Part shown: positions 17,994 to 26,367 of the stretch, one piece after another | Position numbering within the stretch: position 1 is the first letter of the stretch | How the letters are laid out: every line of letters begins with the position of its first letter | From: Paenibacillus mesophilus | GTDB taxonomy: Bacteria; Bacillota; Bacilli; Paenibacillales; NBRC-103111 | Direction: 5' to 3' | Assembly: GCF_005938385.1 (NCBI RefSeq) | Contig: NZ_VCRA01000015.1 | Location: 62,001-126,000, forward strand | DNA: 64,000 nucleotides | The notes under the pieces: model-generated | Seen by the model: the letters and a program-made list of their open reading frames with translations, nothing else | The model's database searches: none | What the model was told of the DNA's origin: nothing | Made by a program: the position numbers and the translations under genes

Positions 17994-19283
17994 CTACTTG
18001 CCGGTTGCCGCGGCAACCGCTTTATTGATTTCTTCATCCGCCTGGGACAGCGCGGTATTGACGTCGATGGCGCCGTTCGCGTATTCCATGAATTTGGTCC
18101 GTACGATCCCTTCCGCTCTGCCCCGGTGCTGCGAGGCGATCGGATATTTCACCGGCTTGCTTTTGAATATGCTTTGCACGCTTTTTCCTTGAAACACCGG
18201 TTTGTTCAAACCGAACGCCCGCGTAATTTCGGCGCTCTTCAGCGGCGTCACCCTGCCCGATTTGGAGCTTTCCATCTGCACCTCGTCCGATACGGCCGTG
18301 GCTACGACCTGCATCGCCTGGTCCTTATACTTGCTCGTCTTCGTTACCATGATCACGTTAACGCTGGCATTGCCGTAAATGTTCGGCTTCTCCGGGTAGC
18401 TCGGATATTGCACCACATCCCAATCCAGGCCGTCCTTGGCGGCAAGCTCGAGCTCGCTCGCAATGCTCAGATCCGCGTACATGGCGACCGTTTTTTCCTT
18501 CAGGAAGTTGTCCTTCGGCTTGCCCGTCGTCATATTGCCCGGAATCGTATAAAACGCTTTCATTAATTCGAATACCCGCTTCCATTCGTCCGTACGCATC
18601 GTCGCCTTGTCCGTCTTGTAGTCGATCGCCGCGATGCCGAGCGGCTGCGACGCCCAAACCATATTGCCGATATCGAAGCCGCGGTATTGGATGCCGCCCT
18701 CGTTCCGCGTCACTTTCTTCGCGATATCCAGTACCTGCTCCCACGTCATGCCGTCCTTCGGATAAGGAACGCCGAATTTATCGAAAATGCTTTTGTTATA
18801 GTAAAGCGCATGGTACGCCAAGCTGATCGGCACTCCGAATATTTCGTTTTTCGTGGAGGCGATTTTGACGTCGTCGATGTAATTGAGGTCGAACCGGTTC
18901 AAGTCCAATTGATGCGTTTGAATAAGCGGGGTCATGTCGTAAAGCAGGTCCTTGCTTTGATAGGAAGCTATTTTCCCGTTGTAGGAAATCATCAGATCGG
19001 GGGTTTCGCCCGCGAGGACGAGTTCGTCCAACGAATTTTCTTTCTCGTTCTTGTATATTTTCAGCGTGATATTCGGATGTCTTTTCTTCAGCTCCGCCTG
19101 CATTTGTTCGATATATTCCGGCTCTATTCCCGAATCGAGAAACAGCACCAAGCTAACGGGATCCGAGCTGATCTTCGGCGCTCCCACCGTCTCTGTGCTC
19201 ACCTTCTCCGTTTTGCCGCATCCGGTTGCGGCGGCTGCCAGGACGACCGTCAGGGCGGTCAAAATCGCAATTTTCGGTTTCAT
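17994..19283 (-). CDS. Extracellular solute-binding lipoprotein (carbohydrate), no adjacent permease
   Basis: The 429-residue lipoprotein has a signal ending in AATGC. Its CUT1-type binding fold includes FGVPISLAYHALYYNKSIFD and YPKDGMTWEQVLDIAKKV. It is closely similar in layout to the protein at 36170-37468 (both share IFKSKPV and IDVNTALSQA-type blocks), so the two are paralogues. The ATG at 19283 follows GAGGG. The frame runs open 202 codons further upstream through the LacI gene in another frame, which is chance. LacI-type gene 19364-20344 lies directly upstream, with an operator-like palindrome between them. Confidence 0.9.
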   Translation of the reverse strand: MKPKIAILTALTVVLAAAATGCGKTEKVSTETVGAPKISSDPVSLVLFLDSGIEPEYIEQMQAELKKRHPNITLKIYKNEKENSLDELVLAGETPDLMISYNGKIASYQSKDLLYDMTPLIQTHQLDLNRFDLNYIDDVKIASTKNEIFGVPISLAYHALYYNKSIFDKFGVPYPKDGMTWEQVLDIAKKVTRNEGGIQYRGFDIGNMVWASQPLGIAAIDYKTDKATMRTDEWKRVFELMKAFYTIPGNMTTGKPKDNFLKEKTVAMYADLSIASELELAAKDGLDWDVVQYPSYPEKPNIYGNASVNVIMVTKTSKYKDQAMQVVATAVSDEVQMESSKSGRVTPLKSAEITRAFGLNKPVFQGKSVQSIFKSKPVKYPIASQHRGRAEGIVRTKFMEYANGAIDVNTALSQADEEINKAVAAATGK

Positions 19284-19325
19284 ATCGATCCCTCGCTTAT
19301 CGAGTAAGATTAGTATTGCAACATT

Positions 19326-19335
19326 TACATGTATA
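19326..19335. promoter_or_regulatory. Operator-like palindrome before the binding-protein gene
   Basis: TACATGTATA, followed by GATAAA, matches 8 of 10 positions of the TATACGTATA sites upstream of the LacI gene. It lies about 43 nt before the binding-protein start, which fits control by that LacI protein. Confidence 0.35.
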
Positions 19336-19363
19336 GATAAAGGAAGCAGACGCTCCGCACTTC

Positions 19364-20344
19364 TCACACGGAGCTTCGTTCCACGAGCCTCGCCGGCAAA
19401 ATTTGATCGGACGCCGGATGCTTGTTTATTTTGTCGAGCATCACTTTCATGGCGATCTCTCCGACGATTTCCCTCGGGTAATGAATGACGGTCAGCGGCG
19501 GAGCCGTCTGGGAAGACATTAATATATCTTCCGAGCCCGCGACGGCCAATTGTCCGGGAATATCGACTCCCAGCTCGCTGCAAGCCGCCAAGATTCCCGC
19601 CGTCATTAAATCGTTCGCGCCGACGATTGCCGAGAATCGGCGTCCGGACCTCCATACGTGCTTGATCGTCTCGCACGCCGCCGGAAGCACCCCGCCGTCG
19701 CAGTAAAAGATGTTCTCTTCTGTAAGCGGCATGCCTTCGGCATCCATCGCTCGGCGGAAAGCCGACAGACGATGGCTGAGCGGATGGGCCTGATCCCGGA
19801 TGGCCATATAGGCGATTTGATTGTGGCCCTTTTCCTTTAACAGACGTATGAGCCGGGAATATTCGAACACCCAGTCCAAATCGATGCAAGGTACGGCGGC
19901 ATGACGAACGGCGGGAGTCGTAACCGAAACGAACGGAATGTTCTGCTTCTGGAAATGGTGCAGCGTATCCTCCTTCAGCGACTGCCCGAGCAGGAAAATA
20001 CCGTCCACTCTTCCGTTCAGCAATGCTTTCAGCCGGCTTTCCTGCTCCTTATGGAACGTCTGGAAAAACAACACATAGTTATGCTTCGCCGCATACTCCT
20101 CGATCCGCAGCAGCAACCCGGCCTCATGCGGATTTCCCAGATGATTGATCAGAACGGCCAGCTGCTCCGTCTTCCGCATCTTCAGCGCGCGTGCCGCCAT
20201 ATTCGTCTCGTACCCCAGCTCTTCGATCGCCTGGAGCACCTTCCGGCGCGTCTCTTCCTTCACATAGTTGCTGTCATTAAGGACGTACGATACGACTGCA
20301 ATCGATACGCCGGCTTTCTCCGCAACTTCCTTCCGCGTTGCCAT
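19364..20344 (-). CDS. LacI family transcriptional regulator
   Basis: The 326-residue protein starts with a LacI helix-turn-helix and hinge (TRKEVAEKAGVSIAVVSYVL, NMAARALKMRKTEQLAVLI) and continues with a periplasmic-binding-protein-like effector domain ending near VERSSV. The ATG at 20344 has GGAGG 5 nt upstream. Three perfect TATACGTATA palindromes stand upstream (20366, 20553, 20638) and a variant lies before the next gene. It probably represses itself and the binding-protein gene at 17994-19283, and perhaps D-galactonate genes nearby. Confidence 0.92.
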   Translation of the reverse strand: MATRKEVAEKAGVSIAVVSYVLNDSNYVKEETRRKVLQAIEELGYETNMAARALKMRKTEQLAVLINHLGNPHEAGLLLRIEEYAAKHNYVLFFQTFHKEQESRLKALLNGRVDGIFLLGQSLKEDTLHHFQKQNIPFVSVTTPAVRHAAVPCIDLDWVFEYSRLIRLLKEKGHNQIAYMAIRDQAHPLSHRLSAFRRAMDAEGMPLTEENIFYCDGGVLPAACETIKHVWRSGRRFSAIVGANDLMTAGILAACSELGVDIPGQLAVAGSEDILMSSQTAPPLTVIHYPREIVGEIAMKVMLDKINKHPASDQILPARLVERSSV

Positions 20345-20365
20345 AAGTTCCTCCACGGCTATGTA

Positions 20366-20647
20366 TATACGTATAGATGATGATGTTGTTCGCTAACACA
20401 CACAGTATATCATATCCGTGTCTTGCATAGTCGACCCCATAAGCAAATGGATTCCATTTCGCAACATGGTTCCGCTCGCTTCTGCAATAAAGCGCTTAAC
20501 CTCCGGCGCATTATTGAATGAGCGCTTTATCCCCTCCATTATCGCCTGTATTTATACGTATAGATATAAGATATACAAGGCCGGTATTCCTTGACGTTTG
20601 TACAAAGGCCATGTAACCGTTGCCAACAACCTTTATCTATACGTATA
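20366..20647. promoter_or_regulatory. Three-site operator region upstream of the LacI gene
   Basis: The palindrome TATACGTATA occurs exactly at 20366-20375, 20553-20562 and 20638-20647, each flanked by GAT-rich sequence on one side. The first overlaps the LacI gene leader. The spacings (187 and 85 bp) would allow DNA looping. An inverted repeat with 10-bp arms, ATAAAGCGCT, lies between them (20487-20496 and 20521-20530). No gene is seen in this roughly 390-bp gap. Confidence 0.6.
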
Positions 20648-20692
20648 AATAATTATATCCGCCCCGCCTTCCTACGTCAATATCGTGAAAAG

Positions 20693-20724
20693 CAAAAAAA
20701 ATCGGGACGCTGATCGGCGTCCCG
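20693..20724 (-). terminator. Terminator of the galactonate dehydratase gene
   Basis: Arms CGGGACGC and GCGTCCCG close on a 6-nt loop and are followed on the minus strand by A plus a run of T. It lies just after the stop at 20733. Confidence 0.75.
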
Positions 20725-20732
20725 CTGTAGCT

Positions 20733-21881
20733 TTACCATTCCGCAACCGTTCCGTCCTCTTGGCGCCATACGGGGTTTTTCCACGTATGTCCGATGGCGG
20801 CCATTGCCCGCACTTTCTCTTCGTTGACCTCGATGCCGAGCCCCGGCGCGGTCAAATTGCTCACGAAGCCGTCCTTATAAGCGAATACCGAAGGATCCTT
20901 CAAATAGTCGAGCAGATCGGAGCCTTGATTGTAATGAATGCCCAAGCTCTGCTCCTGAATGAATGCATTCGGAGAGCATGTGTCGAGTTGGAGACACGAT
21001 GCGAGCGCAATCGGACCGAGCGGGCAGTGCGGCGCCACGGCGACGTCGTAAGCTTCCGCCATCGCGGCGATTTTGCGCGTCTCCAGAATGCCGCCCGCAT
21101 GCGACAGGTCGGGCTGGATAATGTCGACGACGCCTTGGGCGAGCAAATCTTTGAAGCCCCAGCGGGTGTACATTCTCTCTCCGGTAGCGATCGGACACGA
21201 CGTATAACGGGCGATTTCCTTCAGCGCCTCGTTGTTCTCGGGAAGAACCGGCTCCTCGATGAACATCGGCCGGTACGGCTCCAGCTCCTTGGCCAATATT
21301 TTCGCCATCGACTTGTGAACCCGTCCGTGAAAATCGATGCCGATGCCGACTTCTTTGCCTACCGCTTCGCGGACGGCCGCGATTCGGGCGATTGCCGCGT
21401 CCACTTTGCCGATCGAGTCGATGTAATGCATCTCTTCGGTCGCATTCATCTTCACCGCCGTAAACCCGGCTTCCACCTGCTGCTTGGCCGCCTGACCCAC
21501 ATCACTCGGCCGGTCTCCCCCGATCCAGCAGTAGACGCGGGTTTTGTCCCGGCAAGCGCCGCCCAGCAAATCGTATATGGGCGCATTGTAATATTTGCCC
21601 TTGATGTCCCACAATGCTTGCTCGATCCCGGAGATAGCGCTGGAAAGAATCGGGCCGCCGCGGTAAAATCCGCCTCTGTACAGCACTTGGAACAAATCCT
21701 CGATGCGCATCGGGTCTTTGCCGATCAAATATTCGCTCATCTCCGTTACGGCCGCATGGACCGTATCCGCCTTGCCTTCCACGACCGGCTCTCCCCAGCC
21801 GGAAATGCCTTCATCCGTTTCGATTTTCAGAAACAGCCATCTGGGCGGAACTTTAAACAGCTCCATCTTCGTAATTTTCAT
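20733..21881 (-). CDS. dgoD: D-galactonate dehydratase (enolase superfamily)
   Basis: The 382-residue protein follows E. coli DgoD along its whole length. Matching blocks include PPRWLFLKIETDEG, GGPILSSAISGI, GIDFHGRVHKSMAK, ELEPYRPMFIEEPV, QPDLSHAGGI and APHCPLGPIALAS, and the end is VAEW. It belongs to the mandelate racemase/muconate lactonizing group and should convert D-galactonate to 2-keto-3-deoxygalactonate in the cytoplasm. GGGGAG lies 9 nt before the ATG. It lies 113 bp after the response regulator gene on the same strand, so it may be transcribed from that operon or alone. The rest of the pathway (dgoK, dgoA) is not in this window. Confidence 0.92.
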   Translation of the reverse strand: MKITKMELFKVPPRWLFLKIETDEGISGWGEPVVEGKADTVHAAVTEMSEYLIGKDPMRIEDLFQVLYRGGFYRGGPILSSAISGIEQALWDIKGKYYNAPIYDLLGGACRDKTRVYCWIGGDRPSDVGQAAKQQVEAGFTAVKMNATEEMHYIDSIGKVDAAIARIAAVREAVGKEVGIGIDFHGRVHKSMAKILAKELEPYRPMFIEEPVLPENNEALKEIARYTSCPIATGERMYTRWGFKDLLAQGVVDIIQPDLSHAGGILETRKIAAMAEAYDVAVAPHCPLGPIALASCLQLDTCSPNAFIQEQSLGIHYNQGSDLLDYLKDPSVFAYKDGFVSNLTAPGLGIEVNEEKVRAMAAIGHTWKNPVWRQEDGTVAEW

Positions 21882-21994
21882 CCGGATCGTCTCCCCTGCT
21901 TTGGATTCGTTTGATTCGTGCCTTCGCCCGATGTAGGCGCTTCCTGCGCCGTTTCCAAAAGACTCCTCGTGTCAACGCTTGTATTATAACCGAT

Positions 21995-23602
21995 TCACGA
22001 GTATCGGTCTCTATATTCCTGCGGCGTCATTCCGAAATGCTTCTTGAACGCGTGATTGAACGAATGGGGACGCTGGTAACCGAGCAGCGCCGCGATCTCG
22101 TATATTTTGCTTTGGCCGTGCTTGAGCAAATATTCCGCCTTGTCCATCCGGACGCGGTGTACGTAGTCGCTCAAATTATCGCCCGTTTCCAGCTTATAAA
22201 TTTTGGACACGTAGACGGGATGCAGGTGAACGTGGTCCGCGATCGATTGGAGCGATACGTCTTCGGCCATATGGTGTTCGACGAAGGCGCGAATGTCGTT
22301 GATAAGCGAGTCGCGGGAATCTTTCGTCTCCCGGTTCATATCGTCCCGTATCCGGTTCAGCGTGCCGAACGTCCAATCCTTAAGTTGATTCAGCGAGCGG
22401 AACGGGACGCCTTTGATCATTTTGTCGTAATCTTCTCCGATGAGCACGGGCAGGCTTCGACCGCTCTTATGAACGATATAGGCAAATGCGGAAGCGATGC
22501 TGAAGTACACCTCGAGCAGCTGCTCCTGGGATTCCGCGCCGACCTTTCCCAACTCGCCGAACAGACTGCCGAGCTTCTCTTCGATGGTGTCCCACCGGGC
22601 CGCTTCGAGCAGATGGATCAACGTAGGCGGCTCGTATAAGCTTGGCAGCGGCTGTACGTCCGTTCGCAGCGGATCGTCGTTCAGACGGACGAACAGCTCC
22701 TGCTCTCCCCCGATCGTCCGGCGGAAGGCGGCGACCGACCGGGTGTACAGGTCGGACAAATCGGCGGGGAACGTCCCCCACCGGCTGACGAGCACCGATA
22801 TTTTTCCTTTCAAATAGTTGCTTACCGCCGTCTGCAGCGAGGATGCGGTCCTCTCGAACCATACGGAGTCGTCCGCAGTTCCGACGGATTCGTTTTTGCC
22901 GACCATGACGAACACCAAATATTCGTAAGCATCCTTCGTATGCCAGCTCTCCAGCCGATCCCCGAACAGCTCCTCGACCATGTTGCCGATCGCGTACTCC
23001 ATGAGCGATATGCCGTGCGGGTCGTACCTGAGGAAATATTCCTCCAGGCGGATCATCATGATGGCGAACGTTTTGCCGATCACATCTTCCAGGCCGAGCA
23101 TTTGCATTTTGTCCTTGAGCGCGGAATCGGCGAGCTTCCGTCCTTGCAGCAGGTCGTTCAGCAGCGTTCCCCTAAGCGTAGGCATATGCTCCTTCAGCGT
23201 ATAAGCGAGCCGCTGCTTGGACACGACCTCCTCCCATTCCTTGCGGAGCTTCTCCATCACCCTCTGTACCGTATCGACCAAAGCCCGCTCGGTTACCGGC
23301 TTCAGCAAATAGTCCTCCGTCCGGTACAAGATCGCTTCCTTCGCATAGTTGAAGTCCGAGTAGCCCGACAGGAGAATACATTTCGTTCTCGGCCAGCGCC
23401 GCTGCACTTCCGCTATTAATTGCAGTCCCGTCATCCCGGGCATCTGGATGTCGGTAATGACGATATCGATGGAGAACCGTTCCAGCAAGGCGAGGGCCTT
23501 CTCGCCGGAGTAAGCGCCGTATACTTGCTCGATGCCGACCGCCGTCCAATCGATCGTCGTCGAGAACCGTTCCACGACATGGACTTCATCATCGACGATC
23601 AA
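21995..23602 (-). CDS. Response regulator, YesN type (REC plus AraC output)
   Basis: The roughly 535-residue protein has an N-terminal receiver domain with phospho-acceptor aspartate near residue 51 (IVITDIQMPGMTG) and lysine in YLLKPV. A middle region follows, then a C-terminal AraC helix-turn-helix (VSLQSIADHVHLHPVYVSKI, IYEIAALLGYQRPHSFNHAF). It is the partner of the sensor kinase directly upstream, whose 3' end it overlaps by 14 nt. The start is unclear. TTG at 23602 has no good binding site, whereas AAGGGGG stands 8 nt before an in-frame ATA at 23614, which would give the usual VQLLIVDDE opening. Translational coupling is likely. Confidence 0.9.
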   Translation of the reverse strand: MIVDDEVHVVERFSTTIDWTAVGIEQVYGAYSGEKALALLERFSIDIVITDIQMPGMTGLQLIAEVQRRWPRTKCILLSGYSDFNYAKEAILYRTEDYLLKPVTERALVDTVQRVMEKLRKEWEEVVSKQRLAYTLKEHMPTLRGTLLNDLLQGRKLADSALKDKMQMLGLEDVIGKTFAIMMIRLEEYFLRYDPHGISLMEYAIGNMVEELFGDRLESWHTKDAYEYLVFVMVGKNESVGTADDSVWFERTASSLQTAVSNYLKGKISVLVSRWGTFPADLSDLYTRSVAAFRRTIGGEQELFVRLNDDPLRTDVQPLPSLYEPPTLIHLLEAARWDTIEEKLGSLFGELGKVGAESQEQLLEVYFSIASAFAYIVHKSGRSLPVLIGEDYDKMIKGVPFRSLNQLKDWTFGTLNRIRDDMNRETKDSRDSLINDIRAFVEHHMAEDVSLQSIADHVHLHPVYVSKIYKLETGDNLSDYVHRVRMDKAEYLLKHGQSKIYEIAALLGYQRPHSFNHAFKKHFGMTPQEYRDRYS

Positions 23603-25397
23603 CAGTTGAACTATCGCTGCCGCCCCCTTCTGCGCCGGCTTCGCGGTTCCCGTCGCTTGCGCCGCTCCGTTTCCGGTTCCAGGTCAGAACCGCTTTCAAT
23701 CCGCCGTCCTGCACCTCGTGAAAGGTCAAGCCGGAGCCTTCCCCGAATTGATAATAAAGACGCTGATGCACATTCCATGTCCCCCGCCCGATCCGATCCG
23801 TCATCGGCTGATGAAGACCGGCCAGCAGTTGGTGCAGCTCTTTGCCGGTCAAGCCCGTTCCGTTGTCCTGCACGATAATGCGGTTGAAATGCTCGTCCCG
23901 CTCGCCGGATATGGAGATGCGCCCGCCTTCCGTTCTGCGCTCGATCCCGTGAACGATCGCATTTTCCACCAACGGCTGAATGATAAGTCTCGGCACGACT
24001 TCATCCATCATCGATTCCGGCACGGAAATATCGTATTCGAGCCGATGCATCCGCATGTTTTGGATTTCCAAATAATGCCCAATCAATTCGAGCTCGTCCT
24101 TCAAGGTCACCTTCTGGTTGTCGACCCGCGTCGTATAACGGTAATATTCCGCCAAATGCTGCGCCATCGCCACCACGGAATCGCGGTCGTCCATCATCGC
24201 CGAATTGATAATGAAAAACAGCGAATTGTACAGGAAATGCGGATTGATTTGCGACTGCAATTGTTTCAAAGTCGCTTCGCGCGAACGGATTTTCTCGACA
24301 TACACATCTTCGACGAGCACTTGAATCTGCTCCGCCATTTCATTGAACCTTCGAATCAAGTAATCGAACTCGTTTTTAGCCCGGTAATCGATTCTCGCGG
24401 TCATATCCCCGCGTTTTAATCTTTGCATGCTGCGGACCAGATTCATAATCGGGATTTGCACGTTACGGTACAGCATGAACGACGCCAGCGTGCTGAGCGC
24501 AAGCAGCAGTCCGACGGAAATATAGAACAGGTTGCGCGTCTTCGTAATCGGGGCGAGCACAAGGTCGACGGGAGCGTAATCGATCATGTACCAGCCTCCC
24601 AGCTGGCTGGAACGCACGTAGCTGACCAATAGCTGCCGGCCGTCGAGATCGACCCGCACTTGTCCCGATTCGTTCAAGGTCAACCCGTCCAGCGTCCCTT
24701 CGATCGCTTGCACCGTACTTTTGTCCGGCGTGCTGGTGAGGATAGGCTCGAGACCGGACTTGTACAGGAACGGATCGCTTTGCTTGTCCTTCTTGTACAA
24801 ATCGAGCAGTTCATTGATGTTCTGCACCGGGAACCTGACCTGGAACAAGGCGGCGGCTTGGTTCACCCGTCTCGCGCTTGCCGGTTCGGCGATCTCGCGG
24901 ATGAACGAGCCGGTCGGATGACCGCGCGACCGGTCTTCCTCGTATGTCCATTCGTGGCGGACTTCTTCCTCCCACGCCCACTGCGAGCTGCCGTTCAAGT
25001 AAATGTTGGACGACAGCACTCTCGACTGGCCCGGAATGACGACCGTCAAATCGTTGGACCACGCGCTGGAGACGCTCTGCAAGCCGAGCTTGCGCGTAAT
25101 CAACGCTTGCTCGGCCAGTCTCTCCGGCGTTGCAGCCGCCGATGTTCCCGCCTTGTCGAGGTAATCCCGGAAATGGGGGTCTTGGCCCAAAATAACCGGA
25201 AACATCGACAAATTTTCCAGAACCGAATCGAATTGGTGCAGGAAAAACGTCAGCTGATTCAAGCCGGAGGATTGGATCTGCTCTCCGACGACGTCGCCCG
25301 CGATCCGATTCGAGAAGCTGTAGAGCGCGATTATCGGAATCAGCAGCAGAATGACCAGGATCAATATTCTCCCGAATATATTGATCTTGGCGGTCAT
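23589..25397 (-). CDS. Sensor histidine kinase, YesM / LytS-like HisKA_7TM-less type
   Basis: The 602-residue protein has an N-terminal membrane segment (ILILVILLLIPIIALYSF), a large extracellular domain of about 260 residues, and a second membrane segment (FYISVGLLLALSTLASFMLY). HAMP (MNLVRSMQRLKRGDMTARI), a His_kinase domain with the phospho-histidine in QINPHFLYNSL, and an ATPase domain (PLVENAIVHGIE, DNGTGL) follow. It probably senses an extracellular glycan or the loaded binding protein and controls the ABC operon. The ATG at 25397 is chosen because GGGGGA lies 6 nt upstream; that site belongs to the end of the inserted repeat. The 38 earlier in-frame codons only read through the repeat. 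Confidence 0.92.
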   Translation of the reverse strand: MTAKINIFGRILILVILLLIPIIALYSFSNRIAGDVVGEQIQSSGLNQLTFFLHQFDSVLENLSMFPVILGQDPHFRDYLDKAGTSAAATPERLAEQALITRKLGLQSVSSAWSNDLTVVIPGQSRVLSSNIYLNGSSQWAWEEEVRHEWTYEEDRSRGHPTGSFIREIAEPASARRVNQAAALFQVRFPVQNINELLDLYKKDKQSDPFLYKSGLEPILTSTPDKSTVQAIEGTLDGLTLNESGQVRVDLDGRQLLVSYVRSSQLGGWYMIDYAPVDLVLAPITKTRNLFYISVGLLLALSTLASFMLYRNVQIPIMNLVRSMQRLKRGDMTARIDYRAKNEFDYLIRRFNEMAEQIQVLVEDVYVEKIRSREATLKQLQSQINPHFLYNSLFFIINSAMMDDRDSVVAMAQHLAEYYRYTTRVDNQKVTLKDELELIGHYLEIQNMRMHRLEYDISVPESMMDEVVPRLIIQPLVENAIVHGIERRTEGGRISISGERDEHFNRIIVQDNGTGLTGKELHQLLAGLHQPMTDRIGRGTWNVHQRLYYQFGEGSGLTFHEVQDGGLKAVLTWNRKRSGASDGNREAGAEGGGSDSSTVDRR

Positions 25398-25403
25398 AGT
25401 AAA

Positions 25404-25550
25404 TCCCCCAAAAGTGAAGCTGGCCTTCGAAGTATATTCCTTCGGAGCAGCTTTGCTGCTCTCGCAACAATAGCTACAACGAAAACACGAATGTACTTCG
25501 CCGAATTGCATCGATCAAAGCTATTGTTATTACTTTCGGTGGAGCCCCCC
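25404..25550. repeat. MITE-like repeat, copy A
   Basis: This 147-nt unit runs from CCCCCAAAAGTGAAGCTGG to TTATTACTTTCGGTGGAG plus CCCCC. Its ends are imperfect inverted repeats. Copy B at 44223-44368 has almost the same length and sequence, including the core TTGCATCGATCAAAGCTATT. It lies 1-2 nt after the permease stop and ends 6-7 nt before the kinase start. Confidence 0.8.
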
Positions 25551-25551
25551 A

Positions 25552-26367
25552 TCAGCCTTTGACCGCGCCTGCAGCCAGCCCGCTCACGACATACCGCTGT
25601 GCCAGCAGGGCGATGATCAGCACCGGCAGCGTAATGATGCACGCCGCGGCCATCAAAGCACCCCAGTTGATTTCCGAATAGGACATGAAGTTGAATACGG
25701 CGATCGGCAGCGTCTTCGTCTTGTCTCCGGCCAAAATGATCGAGAACATGAAATTGTTCCACGAGAAAATGAACGAAAGCAGCGAGGACGTAATGATGCC
25801 GGGCCCGGAGATCGGCATAATGATGCGCAGAAACACCTGATGGTGGTTGCAGCCGTCGATCAGGCCCGCTTCCTCGATTTCCGTAGGCAGCGCCTCGAAG
25901 AACGAGATCATGATCCAAATAATGAACGGCAGCCCGACCAGCATATGGCTTAATATTAGCGCGGTATATGTGTCGACCAGATTGATCTTGGAGAACAGAA
26001 TAAACCACGGTATAAGAAACGTAATGCCCGGGATAATCCGCGCGACCAAGATGACAAGCCCGAGCTTCTGCAGATGGTGCCTGGCGATCGCGTAAGCCGC
26101 CGGCAAACCGAGTATAAGCGACAGCAGCGTCGAGCCTACCGCGACGACAAGGCTGTTAATGATGAACTTCATGAAGTCGTACTCTTGGAATACGCTCGTA
26201 TAGTTTTTGGTCGTCGGTTTGAAAAACAGGAAGTTTTCCGTAGACATGATTTGAGCCTGCGTCTTGAAGGAGGCGATCAGCATCCACAGAAACGGGAAAG
26301 CAAAGACGAACAGGACGAGGAGAGTCAGCAAGCCGAGCACCACGTTAAGGGTTTTGTTCTTCTTCAT
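25552..26367 (-). CDS. Carbohydrate ABC transporter permease, MalG type
   Basis: The 271-residue inner membrane protein has six predicted helices and the CUT1 EAA loop that contacts the ATPase (EAGLIDGCNHHQVFLRIIMP). It starts MKKNKTLNVV, and its ATG overlaps the stop of the upstream permease (ATGA), with GGAGG 7 nt before it. It forms the channel together with the partner at 26364-27245. No ATPase gene is nearby, so a shared MsmX-type ATPase elsewhere is expected. A mobile-looking repeat follows its stop almost at once. Confidence 0.92.
   Translation of the reverse strand: MKKNKTLNVVLGLLTLLVLFVFAFPFLWMLIASFKTQAQIMSTENFLFFKPTTKNYTSVFQEYDFMKFIINSLVVAVGSTLLSLILGLPAAYAIARHHLQKLGLVILVARIIPGITFLIPWFILFSKINLVDTYTALILSHMLVGLPFIIWIMISFFEALPTEIEEAGLIDGCNHHQVFLRIIMPISGPGIITSSLLSFIFSWNNFMFSIILAGDKTKTLPIAVFNFMSYSEINWGALMAAACIITLPVLIIALLAQRYVVSGLAAGAVKG

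Noticed and set aside
19284..19889. A 202-codon N-terminal extension of the binding-protein frame.
   Set aside because: It reads through the LacI gene in another frame; the lipoprotein signal and binding site place the start at 19283.
20366..20647. The three repeated palindromes as a CRISPR-like array.
   Set aside because: The repeats are only 10 bp and unevenly spaced, so they fit operators and not a CRISPR array.
25398..25511. A 38-codon N-terminal extension of the sensor kinase.
   Set aside because: It only translates the inserted repeat, and the membrane anchor and binding site fit the ATG at 25397.
25394..26008. A 204-codon minus-strand frame across the permease end and repeat copy A.
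   Set aside because: Its protein-like similarity to a frame at 43811-44377 comes only from the shared repeat, not from a gene.
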